In this document: piece after piece, positions 24,801-33,654 of the stretch | Numbering within the stretch: the stretch's first letter is position 1 | Layout of the letters: each line of letters begins with the position of its first letter | Made by a program: the position numbers and the translations under genes | Notes under the pieces: model-generated | What the model was told of the DNA's origin: nothing | The model's input: only the letters and a program-made list of their open reading frames with translations | The model's database searches: none | Assembly: GCA_910589415.1 (NCBI GenBank) | Contig: OU342630.1 | Location: forward strand, 22,229,867 to 22,293,866 | Direction of reading: 5' to 3' | Origin: Malachius bipustulatus | Lineage: Eukaryota; Arthropoda; Insecta; Coleoptera; Melyridae | DNA: 64,000 nucleotides

Positions 24801-27416
24801 CGCCCATGAGAGCGATACCGAACTGCAATCGACGACCATTCATGTGATGTGCCAGAGTCCAGGCATCGGCGAGCGGATCGTAGCTTTCAATAGTGGTAGC
24901 ACCCTTATGCTTGTCCATCCCGCCGACCACCAGAAGTCGTCCAAGAGTCGCCTTGCGGGGCCTCGTACGAGCGTTAGCTGTCTGTAACCTCCGTTCAGGC
25001 AATAGGTGCCACTTTAACGCCTCCAGAATCAACTGCTGACACGCCGGATCTTGTCCGACTGCTGATTCCACCTGAGAGTGAATACACAGTATCATCAGTT
25101 AAAATTGAAGGAATATATTTTATGCAAACACAGGGTGTTGAAAAAAAGATCAAATATTTGGAGAGGGTGTGATGGGTAGTATGAACCAAAATAAGTTGAA
25201 AAATCTTCATAAGCTTGGGTCCGTAAATTGAGGGTTTCGAAGATACGGATGATTTACTTTTTTTTAAACGTTATCATTTTCTAATAATGTACACATTATT
25301 TTATTATTATAAACAAACCAAAAGAAAAGAGTGTAATAAGATGTTCAAAGTGCCCTCGAACTCTCTCTACAACTCCCTCATCAGCTAAATTTAGTGACAT
25401 CCTTGATTAATTCGTTGTTGTAGCTCTTGGAAACTGTTTACAGGAGAAGTTTACTACATTTTTTAAATAACGCCAAAGAAAGAAATCAAGGGGGTTTAAA
25501 ACAGGAGACCTTGCAGTTCATGATACAGGTGCTTCGTGTCAATGATCTCTAACGGCAATTGAATAATGAGGTGGAGCACCATTATGCAGGAACCACCTTT
25601 GTTGCCTTTGGTCGAAAGGAATGTCATTAAAAAGGTCAACCATTGTGTTTGCAAGCAGTGCAGATAAGCATCTCTTAATCGATTTGGTGAAACAATCGGA
25701 CCTAGAAACCTGTCGCCCAATATTCCCATCCAAATGTTCAATGATAAACGTGCCTGATGTTTGGATTCCATTGATTGGGGATTTTTGAGGGACCACACAT
25801 GCTTATTGTGGAAATTAACTGCTCCATTTCATGTGAAGCCATTAGATGAAGCTGAATCGATAAAAAGTGCATTGCAAAGAAATTGAGGATCTTCAGCATT
25901 GCTAAGTAAAAACTAGCGGCAAAAAAATAAAAGTGGATTTAGAGTCTGTACCCATTATTAGGGGGAGGAGGAGGTAGGGACGGATAGAGACGGGGGGCGA
26001 AGGCGAAAAAAGCTGTTAATTTTGAGAAAACGTAGTTTTTGTTTCTAATTTCCAACCCGATCTGTCTTCTAGTTCAAATCCCAGAGCCAGGACGACTATT
26101 CTTTTTGATGTGCACCTGCAATATTGCATCAGATATGCCAGGGATAATAAAAAATCGGACACTTTCGTTTATTAAAAAAAAAAATTCAAGGCCTTCAATC
26201 ATCAGTTACCCACGTTACCGACAGTTAGATATGTAGTTACCTGATCAGCCAGGAACGCAGGTGAGAGCAGGGGTAGCTTCACGAGTGCGAGAAGACGGGC
26301 AAGGTGAAAGCGGCGGGTGACCGGATCCTGGCCCACCCAAGCCATCAGTGCGTGAAAAATGTGTTCCTCTGATGGCACATTTAGATCCTCACTTGACAGT
26401 AGACCGGCCATCTGATCGACACTCAGTTGCACAAACTCTTGGTATTGTATCACCTACAATATAAAATTGCATCAACTGCTTTGTCTGTGATTGTTTTGGT
26501 TAGTTTTAAGACTTTTAAGAATGGTTCAAATAAGCAGGCAATTTACCCGCATGAACTGTTGACTGGTGTAAGCTTTGGCCTCACGAAGAAGAGAAGCACA
26601 GGCTTGATGCTCGGCAAAGACAGCGATACCCAGACAATTACTTGGATGTAACTGATGAGCGAGGAAGCGACAGCAGGCGTCCACCACCTTGTGAAGCTGC
26701 ATGAGACAAGCAGTGGCCAGCAGGGTCTCTACTGTGTCTTCTCGGATCTCTATACTTCCAGTGTAACAGTATGTCACTACAGCTTCGAGCACCTCACCGC
26801 TTACATCATTCAGGGTGATCTCCTGCTCCTCCGCCTCACGTAGACTACCGGTGAACATCGCGGAGAAATACTCACTGGCGGCCGACAAAACTAACCTGAA
26901 AATTAACAAAAACAATAATACGTCCGTAAATACATGGGACATATGTTAGTACCAAAGTGCTTCCTCAAGAAGTTATGACACCCAATATTATCAATCTTTT
27001 CTTCACTATGGGTAAACTTTATGGAGAAAAAAAAACCTGCCTCTGGTTTCTGATTTGTCAGATTACTTGAATATTTTAAGATCAGTGAAATAGTCTCTAA
27101 TTATTACCGTCATTTCTTAATTTACGACTTTTATTTCTTGACTCAACAGGACTCACCTATGAGCAGGTAACCGACGTCCGCTGTTCCCACTGATGAGGAT
27201 AACATCGCACAGCTTCCCCGATTGTAGGTAGTTCTGCATGCAGGAGAGGCTACTCTCGGCATGACCCTCGCATCTGAAGTGCTCATCTTGAGAAACAGTG
27301 GACCCAGCTGAGAACAATGACAGTCGACTCATATCTCTGGAGATATTATCAGCCCCATTGGTGGTCGACACTGATTCCTTGCTGGGGCTGCCATTGCTGC
27401 CAGAAGCTACTGACAT
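12530..27416 (-). CDS. KLHL5: Kelch-like protein, KLHL4/5 type (gene span, 3' end missing)
   Basis: A substrate adaptor for Cullin-3 ubiquitin ligases by family: BTB binds CUL3, BACK positions the substrate, and the Kelch propeller binds it. Six coding exons on the minus strand join in phase: 27416-27157, 26895-26547, 26453-26241, 25071-24797, 13097-12903 and 12840-12530, about 534 residues. Order: low-complexity N-terminus (1-55), BTB (about 58-165), BACK (about 170-275), then five Kelch repeats. The linker [20 protein letters not shown] and the repeats [10 protein letters not shown] and [14 protein letters not shown] closely match vertebrate KLHL4/5. Exon 6 ends in phase 1 after ERYDP, so the sixth repeat must lie beyond the left edge. 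The start Met at 27416 is the first ATG after an in-frame TGA. Insect orthology within the KLHL1/4/5 group is inferred. Confidence 0.9.
12903..13097 (-). CDS. KLHL5: KLHL exon 5: Kelch repeats 2-3
   Basis: Acceptor TTGCATAG, donor GTTAGT. The peptide runs from [20 protein letters not shown] through [18 protein letters not shown]. It completes the Lys codon left by exon 4 across an 11.7-kb intron. Confidence 0.92.
13098..13514. other. KLHL intron 4, AT-rich part
   Basis: AT-rich intron sequence with no recognisable element. Confidence 0.5.
13515..14158. repeat. Dispersed repeat F, copy 1
   Basis: Inverted relative to 28917-29580. Shared landmarks include CTGAAGCGAACATCGAA, AAATTTACATTG/AAGC-type stretches and GCGGCCCAACTGGCAAA (minus strand), with many indels. 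No ORF or clear termini. An old interspersed repeat of unknown class. Confidence 0.6.
14159..14929. other. KLHL intron 4, no recognised feature
   Basis: AT-rich. A short block at 14200-14360 is less AT-rich and unclassified. Nothing coding is supported. Confidence 0.4.
14930..15690. repeat. Pyrimidine-rich tract with degenerate repeats
   Basis: About 750 bp with a very strong C/T bias on the plus strand. A loose repeat unit built around GACAGTCCGCTTCCAAATTT recurs near 15340, 15450 and 15603, each followed by TTAATTATTATT-like sequence. Earlier units share TTGTTCTTCTCTTTT. It behaves as a degenerate tandem array, and no coding frame is evident. Confidence 0.6.
15960..16440 (+). promoter_or_regulatory. 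Promoter-like segment of dispersed repeat E, copy 1
   Basis: Homologous in inverted orientation to about 56930-57250. Both copies share a block ending in a TATA box (GGGAGTATAAAAAC here, TATAAAAA at 16266-16273), preceded by AGAATTCCAGAATCCTTTA and CAATGGATTGGACTTTCACC. A conserved block ending in TATAAAAAC is LTR-like, but TG...CA ends, a primer-binding site and a gag-pol frame were not found. Promoter function is inference. Confidence 0.4.
16579..16832 (-). mobile_element. tRNA-derived SINE with a different head
   Basis: On the minus strand: tRNA-like head with A-box TGGCCTAGTGG and B-box GGTTCGAAACTC, then a body. Its tail matches the SINEs at 9622 and 34859 (TTAAGACCGATGCTCCCTCT and an A run). 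Head and tail divergence differ, so this is a related subfamily sharing the 3' domain. It is not a functional tRNA gene because no cloverleaf closes beyond the A and B boxes. Confidence 0.72.
16838..17150 (-). pseudogene. 5'-truncated LINE, 3' end only
   Basis: The minus strand encodes the C-terminus of a jockey/CR1-like reverse transcriptase ([19 protein letters not shown]... to a stop). It then has a short 3' UTR with GGGTTCCACCCGTTGACTGT and a TAAA-repeat tail. The peptide aligns with the C-terminus of the LINE at 53305-55384 (NYIYYSSVHRLRRKWNEIV). Confidence 0.75.
17151..17851. other. Intron sequence with left inverted repeat of a composite element
   Basis: Contains TCATTTAATAACTAGGAGGA at 17461-17480, part of a 34-bp inverted repeat (17451-17484) whose partner is at 20187-20219. 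Between the repeats sit palindrome P4 and a short ORF, so 17451-20219 is a candidate 2.77-kb transposon. A TTTTTTTTGGCGG string is also found next to both repeats. Confidence 0.55.
17852..19540. repeat. Large palindrome P4 (1.69 kb)
   Basis: Ends TACAGGGTTACTGGTAACTG and reverse complement, flanked by TA-rich sequence. Arms of about 800 bp are joined by an 80-bp spacer containing a GTCTGTCTGTCG microsatellite near 18705-18731. Unlike the others, its inner arms are GC-richer and lack the ATAAACAAGTGAAAATCG module. Each arm contains a matching open frame of about 67 codons that arises from the symmetry and has no recognised domain. Confidence 0.88.
19541..20406. other. Interior and right inverted repeat of composite element 17451-20219
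   Basis: Holds a short minus-strand ORF (19612-19821) and the right inverted repeat at 20187-20219. No other gene is seen. Confidence 0.45.
19612..19821 (-). CDS. Short ORF (69 aa), possible first exon of a transposon protein
   Basis: Starts at an ATG in fair context (CCATTATGG). It encodes a Ser/Thr-rich start followed by a basic PPKKREEK stretch that could be a nuclear localisation signal, and ends at a stop after 69 residues. No domain is recognised. It lies between the inverted repeats of the candidate element 17451-20219, beside palindrome P4. It may be the N-terminus of an accessory or transposase protein. It may also be chance. Confidence 0.3.
   Translation of the reverse strand: MDNSTSSTSERMSPPKKREEKSVTYKILEKLLYMRTSPIIEEHIPIEQGADLDQTGTAVCDKVSFNNAL
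20407..20754. repeat. Half palindrome P5 (left arm of a P2-type element)
   Basis: Nearly identical to the left arm of P2 from TACAGGGTTATTCACGG through AGATAGAGAAAAACGGC, then breaks at 20754, where repeat E begins. Only one arm survives, so the palindrome was truncated or replaced at this junction. Confidence 0.8.
20755..21290 (-). repeat. Dispersed repeat E, copy 1, with a conserved 3'-exon-like ORF
   Basis: Homologous to 55425-55990 in inverted orientation. The minus-strand open frame 21226-21038 (62 codons to a stop) matches the frame at 55510-55701 at about 75% of positions without an indel (shared [22 protein letters not shown]). The flanks do contain indels. There is no ATG in this copy. 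The frame begins beside GTTTATTGTAG, which resembles a splice acceptor. That fits a terminal coding exon duplicated with its 3' flank. Confidence 0.55.
21291..21629. other. Intron sequence, nothing recognised
   Basis: AT-rich with T runs. No element or coding segment is supported. Confidence 0.4.
21630..22390 (+). pseudogene. Decayed LINE reverse transcriptase fragment
   Basis: Reads [15 protein letters not shown], then [19 protein letters not shown] (RT motif B), a stop, and [12 protein letters not shown], the catalytic box with one extra residue. Further on, in other frames, come [13 protein letters not shown] and [20 protein letters not shown]. These are typical jockey/CR1/R1-type RT segments. 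Several stops and frameshifts make it non-functional. It lies inside KLHL intron 4, antisense to the gene. Confidence 0.8.
22440..23540 (+). mobile_element. Inverted-repeat element carrying a broken THAP domain
   Basis: The outer sequences AATATTAATACCGGACACT (left) and their reverse complement (right, about 23490-23510) form an imperfect inverted repeat. It extends inward through GAACTGGGACCACTAA, about 100 bp per arm. Exact termini and a target duplication could not be fixed. The interior holds two halves of a THAP zinc finger on the plus strand, so this looks like a non-autonomous remnant of a THAP-encoding DNA transposon. Confidence 0.6.
22764..23179 (+). pseudogene. Split THAP-type zinc finger
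   Basis: From ATG 22764 the frame reads [17 protein letters not shown] then [11 protein letters not shown] and stops at 22908. A second frame from about 23018 reads [19 protein letters not shown], then [12 protein letters not shown] to TAG at 23179. Together these give the THAP layout: a cysteine cluster, SFH-x-VP, the C-X2-H of CTDHF, and a terminal motif in the AVPTIF position. The central part with the usual Trp is missing or shifted, or an intron lies between (GTATAA follows the first half). THAP domains bind DNA, for instance at the N-terminus of P-element transposase. This one is not intact as read. Confidence 0.62.
23541..24275. other. Intron sequence, nothing recognised
   Basis: Very AT-rich. 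A 75-codon open frame at 23713-23940 shows no domain and is regarded as chance. Confidence 0.4.
24277..24559. repeat. Small element with CAGGGTGT...ACACCCTGTA ends
   Basis: GCAGGGTGTTAAGAATAT on the left and GGACACCCTGTATATTC on the right are inverted. The interior is not clearly palindromic. It is probably a small or eroded member of the TACAGGGT family. Confidence 0.45.
24797..25071 (-). CDS. KLHL5: KLHL exon 4: end of BACK, linker and Kelch repeat 1
   Basis: Acceptor CACTCTCAG and donor GTAAGT, phase 2. Encodes [20 protein letters not shown], the HLLPERR linker with [10 protein letters not shown], and the first blade ([12 protein letters not shown] ... [12 protein letters not shown]). The [10 protein letters not shown] and NGRRLQFG strings are KLHL4/5 hallmarks. 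Confidence 0.93.
25132..25900 (-). pseudogene. Decayed mariner-like (DDE) transposase
   Basis: Minus-strand frames read [57 protein letters not shown] and, after frame changes, [20 protein letters not shown]. These match the widespread insect transposase with FQxDGAPPH and RSPDLTPLDFFLWGYLK. The catalytic Asp of DGAPPH is Asn here and the ORF is frameshifted, so it is dead. At its 3' side (25132) lies ACAGGGTGTTG, an end like those of the palindromes. It is inserted in KLHL intron 3 in the same orientation as the gene. Confidence 0.78.
25901..26240. other. KLHL intron 3, nothing recognised
   Basis: Purine-rich GGGGGAGGAGGAGG stretch near 25960, otherwise plain intron. Confidence 0.4.
26241..26453 (-). 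CDS. KLHL5: KLHL exon 3: BACK domain
   Basis: Phase-0 exon of 71 codons between acceptor TTGTAG and donor GTAACT. It reads [38 protein letters not shown] and [12 protein letters not shown], the middle of the BACK domain. Confidence 0.93.
26547..26895 (-). CDS. KLHL5: KLHL exon 2: BTB domain, start of BACK
   Basis: Acceptor TTTTCAG, donor GTAAAT. The peptide runs [55 protein letters not shown], then [23 protein letters not shown] is the BTB/BACK junction signature. It completes the Arg codon begun in exon 1. Confidence 0.94.
27157..27416 (-). CDS. KLHL5: KLHL exon 1: N-terminus and start of BTB
   Basis: ATG at 27416-27414, downstream of an in-frame TGA. Ser/Gly-rich N-terminus ([17 protein letters not shown]), then [20 protein letters not shown] and RRLPAH at the donor ATAG/GTGAGT. 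A further 5' coding exon cannot be excluded. Confidence 0.88.
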
Positions 27417-28916
27417 GACTGAGAGTGAAGTCTCAGAGTTTTTGATCAATTCAATTCAGATGATTTTTAGGTTCAGCCTTTGTTTTCCTTAGGTTATAGG
27501 GTTAGGCAAACTCTGACATCAACTCGAGTTGTGGTTACCTGGAATAATCTGGATTAAGGGTCTTTAATTATTTGGAAGGTTGATGGTCTGTGGTTGGAAG
27601 CAATACCTGCGGGCACCAGCTTTAAAAGTTTATTTGATAAATAATATTGATAAATCCCATTCCACTAAAAGCATTTATTTTGAAATGACTTTAAAATAAA
27701 AGCAAGTATTCATGTTATTGTTTTATGCTTTGAAAACCAGTGACCTCAAAATAACTTAGCTATTTAACTTGAAACGGCATAAAGAGTTTATTTTAAGTTT
27801 TATTAAAATATTATTATTTATTATTATTATGGTAGGTAGGTACCTCTAATATTTGTGTTTGTAAATTGTAATTGTTGTAACTAACTAAGTAACTAACTTC
27901 AGTAACTTCAACTTGTAGGATTTTATAATAATTAATTATAATGTAACTTGTAACTTTTTTTAAACTTTGGATATTTTTTATAACGCGCGCACGGTTGACA
28001 GCTGGCACTGTTTATTCTACAAGAAAAGATAAATGTGGCGTAACGTCAGACGTCAATGTCAAATCTATCGCTGACATCAAAAAAGAAAAAAGCTCCAGAA
28101 TGATTTTATGCGATATGAGTGGTGACACTGGTGACCACCGGAATGGACCACCTGGCGGACGATGCCAGACTGAGACAGTACACAGCTGAAAGAATATCAC
28201 TTCCGCCGACCGTCCGTTACATGACAGCCAATCACCGGCCGAGCTTTACGGCATGGTTTGGGTTAAAAGTAAACTGTCAATGTCAAATTGAACCACCAAG
28301 ATGGCTGACTTCCGTCGCTTTCATTGGATAGGTTAAAGCTCTCTTTCCTTGTCTAGACAAGGGTTAAAGTAACGTTATATAGGTACTCTTTCCTGACCTT
28401 TTTTCTTCTTTGGTTGACGTAGATCAGCCGGCGATAATACCGGTGTCGTTCGGCTCAAAGAGAATTAACTAGAGAGGATTAATATAAGTTCACTGCCAAA
28501 TAATAATTTTAAAAGGGTTTCATTATATCCAAACGAGCTGTCAAAAATTGCAAAGCAAGGTTATACTGCCGCACGAAAGTGCGAAAAAAATCCACGAGGA
28601 GGCGCGCGCGCCGCAAACATCCGATACTTACTTAGCCTATATTTAGCCTTGACACAAATGTCAATTAAAAATTATTGTTTCATAAAGTCAATGAACAATA
28701 GATTTTTTTATATTTTATTAAATAAAAATTAGAATATTTTTTACATTCTAAGTAGATTATGATAAAGTTTACTTACCTATATTTATAATGAGGGCGCTGA
28801 ATTGTTGTCAGTTCATCCATTTACAATAATCCATCTCTTATAGTTCAAGCTCCTTATTGGTTCGGTTTCAATCGAGATTCACAACTACTGTCATTGACGT
28901 GCATTTAGTATCTATT
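27417..28916. other. Upstream region of the KLHL gene
   Basis: Expected to hold the 5' UTR and promoter of KLHL. No TATA box or clear upstream exon could be chosen. A GC-richer segment at 28000-28330 and a CGCGCGCGCC string near 28602 stand out. Short ORFs here lack any recognised domain. Confidence 0.35.
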
Positions 28917-29580
28917 TAAAAAAGTCTCTGATTATAGTCGACCAAGAAATATAACGAAATGCTCTAACTGTTTAATTTAATTATCCTGTTGATCGATTAA
29001 TTAAAATTAAATAACGCATCGAAGATGAATATGAAGCGGCCCAACTGGCAAACTTACCCTGGAAGGCAAATTTGTCAGGTTCCTATTTTCTTGTAAGTAT
29101 TAATAAATCTGCGTTATAACATTATAAACATCCAGATTCATTTTCAGTAGTAATACCATCTGATTAATTTTTCGCGATTAGTATGTACGTTTATTTCTAA
29201 CGAAATTGGGTTGCTTAAAGCGAGAACACCACGAATGTTAAAGAAAACGCGTAAGAAAACACCACATTCGTCCAACATTCGTCCAACGTCAAAAAATTTA
29301 AATTCGGCAGGAGCTATTCATTTTGACGTGCAATTACAATTTAGTCAAACTGTCAAAATTTACATTAAGCGATCCGTGTACATATTATTTTTTATTACGC
29401 AAATTAATTAAATTTTAAATAAAAATTTAATAACAATAATTAATATTCTACCTATATCCGTTCTATCACTTGCTACGCCTGTGTATCCGTTCGATGTTCG
29501 CTTCAGCATATAGATATCAATAGGGAACCTGTGTATTACCGACACTATAACGCTTACTAAAGGTAGCGGATTCTCATTCT
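28917..29580. repeat. Dispersed repeat F, copy 2
   Basis: Inverted partner of 13515-14158. Matching landmarks include CTCTGATTATAGTCGACCA at the left edge, GAAGATGAATATGAAGCGGC, and TTCGATGTTCGCTTCAGC toward the right. Indels are common and there is no ORF. Confidence 0.6.
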
Positions 29581-29717
29581 CACACAAAGAGTTGGAAGAA
29601 AAGTTGGGAATGTCAAATGGAACTTCAAAAACGTCAGATTTTCAATGAACGTACAACTGTCTCGGAATAGTTTTATCTGAGGTGCCTGTACAGGGCACTC
29701 TCAGATTGTATTGAGGG

Positions 29718-30284
29718 CAGCGTTGCCAACGTTGGTGATTTTTCACCAGATCTGGTGAATTCAAGTCTTATATTTGGTGATTTGCTGAAAACTTTTAACA
29801 AATGCCTAAAATCTGGTGATATTTGAATATTTGTGATTTTTTAACACGAATGTGGTTTAATTACTTTCATCCTTCGATCAATTTTCCTATTTTAAACATC
29901 CCCAAAGTAAGGTTGTCTTATTTACTTCTAAAAATGGATTTAATGGGTTACTTAATTACCTAATTTGGTTATTGTTGGTATTATTTTGTTATACATTCAA
30001 ATCAAATATGAATAGTTTTTTTGTTGGCCAATGATAAAGAGACGACTTTATGGTTTGACTCGGATGAAACTTGTCATGTGATTAACTTTTGTGCAATTCG
30101 GGGAAGGGATATAATATAGGTACCTACTTCTGGTGATTAAAAATGAAATCTGGTGAAATTTTGAGGTTTTGAAAAAAAACTGGTGAAATCTGGCGATTTT
30201 ACTGCTAAAAACACAATCTGGTGAATTCTGGTGATTTTTTGACTAGAACCTGGTGAAATCTTGAAATTTTGGTTGGCAACGCTG
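29718..30284. mobile_element. hAT-type MITE (567 bp)
   Basis: Termini CAGCGTTGCCAAC and reverse complement, flanked by an exact 8-bp duplication ATTGAGGG (29710-29717 and 30285-30292). An 8-bp duplication with CAG...CTG ends is the hAT signature. The interior repeats a TCTGGTGAAATCTGGTGAT-like motif. No ORF. A related, heavily interrupted copy spans 53114-57407. Confidence 0.85.
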
Positions 30285-30294
30285 ATTGAGGGTG

Positions 30295-31050
30295 ATGAGG
30301 GGACACCCAGTGCGGGCGTCCACAAAGAGGTAGGGACATCCTTGGAGGACGTCCCAGGGTTAGTTTTTTAGTTGGATTTTCCCACCCACCATGGAGCCCG
30401 CAACTGGGGACGCCGCCACAGTTTGCAAGCAGACTGCGTGAAACGCCAAGGCTGCTAGGAGAATATATAGTTTCCGGGGAGAGGCTGCACGACGTGACGG
30501 TTGACGGTCCCGCAGCCCGAGCGGAGCCGGCCCTCGCAGTCAGCCCTCCCATCCCCAGAAAGTCACCCAGGCGGCCCTCTGACGGGACGCTACAGCCAAT
30601 TGATCAAGATGGGTTATTATTAGTCTTGACTGCCCGTCTAGCCTAACTCCGGGCCAAAGTGGAGTGTTGCCTCTCGCCTCAGCCATGCACCATCAGGAAT
30701 CAGGATCCCTTCATCCAGCGACACGGGTCCCCCGCACGGCACAACACACTGGGGTGGTTTGTGCACACCTCCCGGGCCCAACCACTATAATAGGTCGCGG
30801 GAGGAAGTTAGTTTATCGAGCAGCCCATGCATAGGTACTCTAGATCCGCCAGGTTTATCAGAAACAAAGAGCACCTCGTGTATGTAGGCGATGGGCATTC
30901 CCTCCTCAAACGAGCGCAGCAGGGCATCCATCACTGGTCGGTCTTCCTTGCAGCACTCGCGTGCTGCAAAGCTAGTTGCACCGTGCCCGGCCAGCAGGTT
31001 TTTAAGCCCCAAGCCCGTGCAAGGCCTGATGCCACCATCGCCCCCTTGGC
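30295..31050. other. GC-rich block of unknown origin
   Basis: About 750 bp with distinctly higher GC than its surroundings. Several overlapping open frames exist on both strands, but none shows a domain. It could be the 5' region of a LINE or an unrelated insertion. No termini were identified. Confidence 0.4.
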
Positions 31051-31051
31051 A

Positions 31052-31318
31052 TGTGTCAGATTTGACACTTGACATGTGTCAGATTTGACATTTGTAAGCT
31101 TTCTAATTTGACATTTAACATGTATCAGATTTGACATTTAACATGTGTCAGATTTGACATGTGTCAGATCTGACATTGTACATGTGTCAGATTTGAAATT
31201 TGGCATGTGTCAGACTTGACATTTGACAGCTGTTAGATTTGACGTTTGACAGGTGTCAAGTTTGACATGTGTCAGATTTGACATTGAACAAGTGTCAGAT
31301 TTGACATGTGTCTCTGGA
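31052..31318. repeat. Minisatellite of TGTCAGATTTGACATG units
   Basis: About a dozen imperfect units of roughly 20-25 bp with consensus CATGTGTCAGATTTGACATT. Each unit is partly self-complementary (TGTCA...TGACA), so the array can form repeated small hairpins. Variants carry CTTGACA, CTGACA or AGCTGTTAG. Confidence 0.88.
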
Positions 31319-31557
31319 TTCTAGATTAGTAGGAGGGCAGAACAAGTCCGCTGCACTGAGGCCACAGATGGCCCATTGTGCTTCCTCCATTCACTGGAGT
31401 CCTCACTCCTTTAACCATCCCAGGCTCAGAATGAACTGGACCAGCAGGGCGCCTGGAGGGGTTCCAGAGAGGTCGTCGACTGTCGAGGCTTGGCTGCTGT
31501 GAGCCAAGCATAAGATCCACGGAGGTTGTATAGAGCGAAGAACAGCGGCACAATACT
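31319..31557. other. GC-richer segment, nothing recognised
   Basis: Continuation of the GC-richer block beyond the minisatellite. No domain in either strand. Confidence 0.35.
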
Positions 31558-31944
31558 TAATATTGGAGGTACAAAATGAAGAGGGGAGATTCCTTAAGTA
31601 ATTTTAAGAAAAAAAGTCCAACAAACATGCGGTCGCAAACGTTTCGTTTTCGAGATACAGGGTGTGTTAAAGTTTAAATTTTTTTCAAGTTTTTTTTCTC
31701 ATAGTAGGTATCTACACTTCACAAAATATTCAACTGAAATTATAAGGCACAAGATATTACAATAATTGAAAGTTTACACCATGTGGCATGCCAATTTCGA
31801 TAGCAAATCTACAGGGTGATATTTTTTAACATACTTTAACACCCTGTATCTCGAAAACGAAACGTTTGCGACCTAATGTTTATTGGACTTTTTTTCTTAA
31901 AATTACGTAAAAAATCTCCCCTCTTCATTTGTACCTCCAATTAA
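31558..31944. repeat. Palindrome P6
   Basis: Inverted arms from TTAATATTGGAGGTACAAA to GTACCTCCAATTAAGG. They include AGGGGAGATTCC-type sequence and GCAAACGTTTCGTTTTCGAG followed by ATACAGGGTGTG. Outer ends differ from TACAGGGT, which here lies inside each arm. Confidence 0.8.
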
Positions 31945-32774
31945 GGAACATAACATTCCCTGCATAATGGGTCTGGGTTGATTCCCATCGTGTGAAGATG
32001 TTTATTTAATCCGCAGCAGTGCGGTGTAGATACCCATCATGATGGGTATCTACACTGGGCACTTTGTTTTCATTTTTTTAATCGCGCGTTTTGAAGACTT
32101 TTTTATCCACTCATACTTTAATTTACTATTAGTTCAGTTCCCCGAAACTGAAATCATACTTGTAAAAATTTTCAGACTTCTAGGCCAAGCACTTTTCCAT
32201 TTGTTAATGCCCTAACTTTCTCGCGCCTCCCCCTGATTTAATTATACACGAATTCTGAAAGTTTCAAGTTTTTATCTTTAAAATCTGCATATCGTGGGTG
32301 GACATATGAGTGATCGATCACATAGATGCGCTGATGCGCAGGGTAATAAAGAAATACTCAACGAGTGGCTAAAAAAAATAGTACAATAAAATGTTTCTGT
32401 ACCATTGAATAGAACATAAAAAAGTTAAAATAGGGACATATGTAAGCCGTTTCCCTATATCTTGAGCAGTTTGTTTGAGCCCTTTGTTTATAATTCCGAA
32501 ACTACTTCTCAACTGTAAAAATCTTTTTTTTTCTCAGACAATCTAAAAATGTAACAACATGCGGAGCACTCCAAAAAAACATATAACTTTGATAAGTCAC
32601 TCTCTCGTGTATGACACTTTAATAAATAATATTCCAAAATAATGTTAATTTATTTATTTATTGTATTATTTATCTACATCCGTACCCAGCAGCAATAAAT
32701 GCCAAATAAAGGGTGTGAATACTGCTGATTTTAAAATCTTAGTTGTACAAATAAATGGTAGGAAATACGCAATA
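31945..32774. other. No gene; diverged half-arm of the palindrome family
   Basis: Between about 32385 and 32640 a strongly diverged single arm is recognisable (GTTAAAATAGGGACATATGT, CAGACAATCTAAAAATG). The rest is AT-rich with a GATGGGTATCTACAC repeat near 32020-32060. Confidence 0.5.
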
Positions 32775-33654
32775 TACAGTGTCCCAGCTCATTCGAAGCG
32801 GTCTCTGTAGACCAAACGATGGACTTTTTCAAAAAACTTTTTGAAAATTCAAGTACAAAAATCACAATGGCCATAATTTAAAATTATTTTGGAGTATACA
32901 GAGTGTTCCATATGACAGTGACATATCAAAGTTATGTTTTTTTAAATGGAATGCTCCCATGTTATTGCAGTTTTAGATTATCTGAGAAGAGGAAATAAGA
33001 TTGGCTTTTACAGTTGGTGTTTAAATTCAGTAGTTTTTGAGTTATAAACAAGTGAAAATCGTCATTTTTCAAGTTCAAGGCCCTGTACACTGAAAACGGT
33101 TCAAGATAGAGAAAAACGGCTTACATGTCCCTATTTTAACTTTTCATTTAACTATCCTGTGATGTAGATAAAATGTTTATACAGGGTGATAAAAAATTTG
33201 AAAAATTCTGAGATTTCTCCACGCGTCGCCAAATAAAAAAATCAAAGAAAGTACAAATGTTTCTATACCATAGAATAGTACATAAAAAAGTAAAATAGGG
33301 ACATGTAAGCCGTTTTTCTCTATCTTGAACCGTTTTCGTTGTACAGGGCCTTTAACTTGAAAAATGACGTTTTTTACTTGTTTATCACTCAAAAACTTCT
33401 GAATTTAAACACCAACTATAAAAGCCAATCTTATTTCCTCTTCTCAGACAATCTAAAAATGCAATAACATAGGAGCGTTCCATTTAAAAAAACATAACTT
33501 TGATATGCCACTCTCATATGGAACACTCTGTATACTCCAAAATAATTTTAAATTATGGCCATTGTGATCCTGTACTTGAATTAGCAAAATTTCTTTGGAA
33601 AAAATCCATCGTTTGGCCTACAGAGACCGCTTCGAATAAGCTGGGACACCTGTA
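32775..33654. repeat. Palindrome P7
   Basis: A complete relative of P3: TACAGTGTCCCAGCTCATTC at the left, GCTGGGACACCTGTA at the right, centre near 33215. Arms contain GGCCTACAGAGACCGCTTCG and CATATGACAGTG/CACTCTCATATG. Transposon TE2 begins right at its right-hand TA. Confidence 0.85.

Noticed and set aside
25496..25798. Intact transposase gene
   Set aside because: Two overlapping frames each hold only part of the domain, and the catalytic Asp is replaced by Asn, so it is a pseudogene.
31052..31318. CRISPR-like array
   Set aside because: Units are contiguous, variable and without spacers, and the DNA is eukaryotic. It is a minisatellite.
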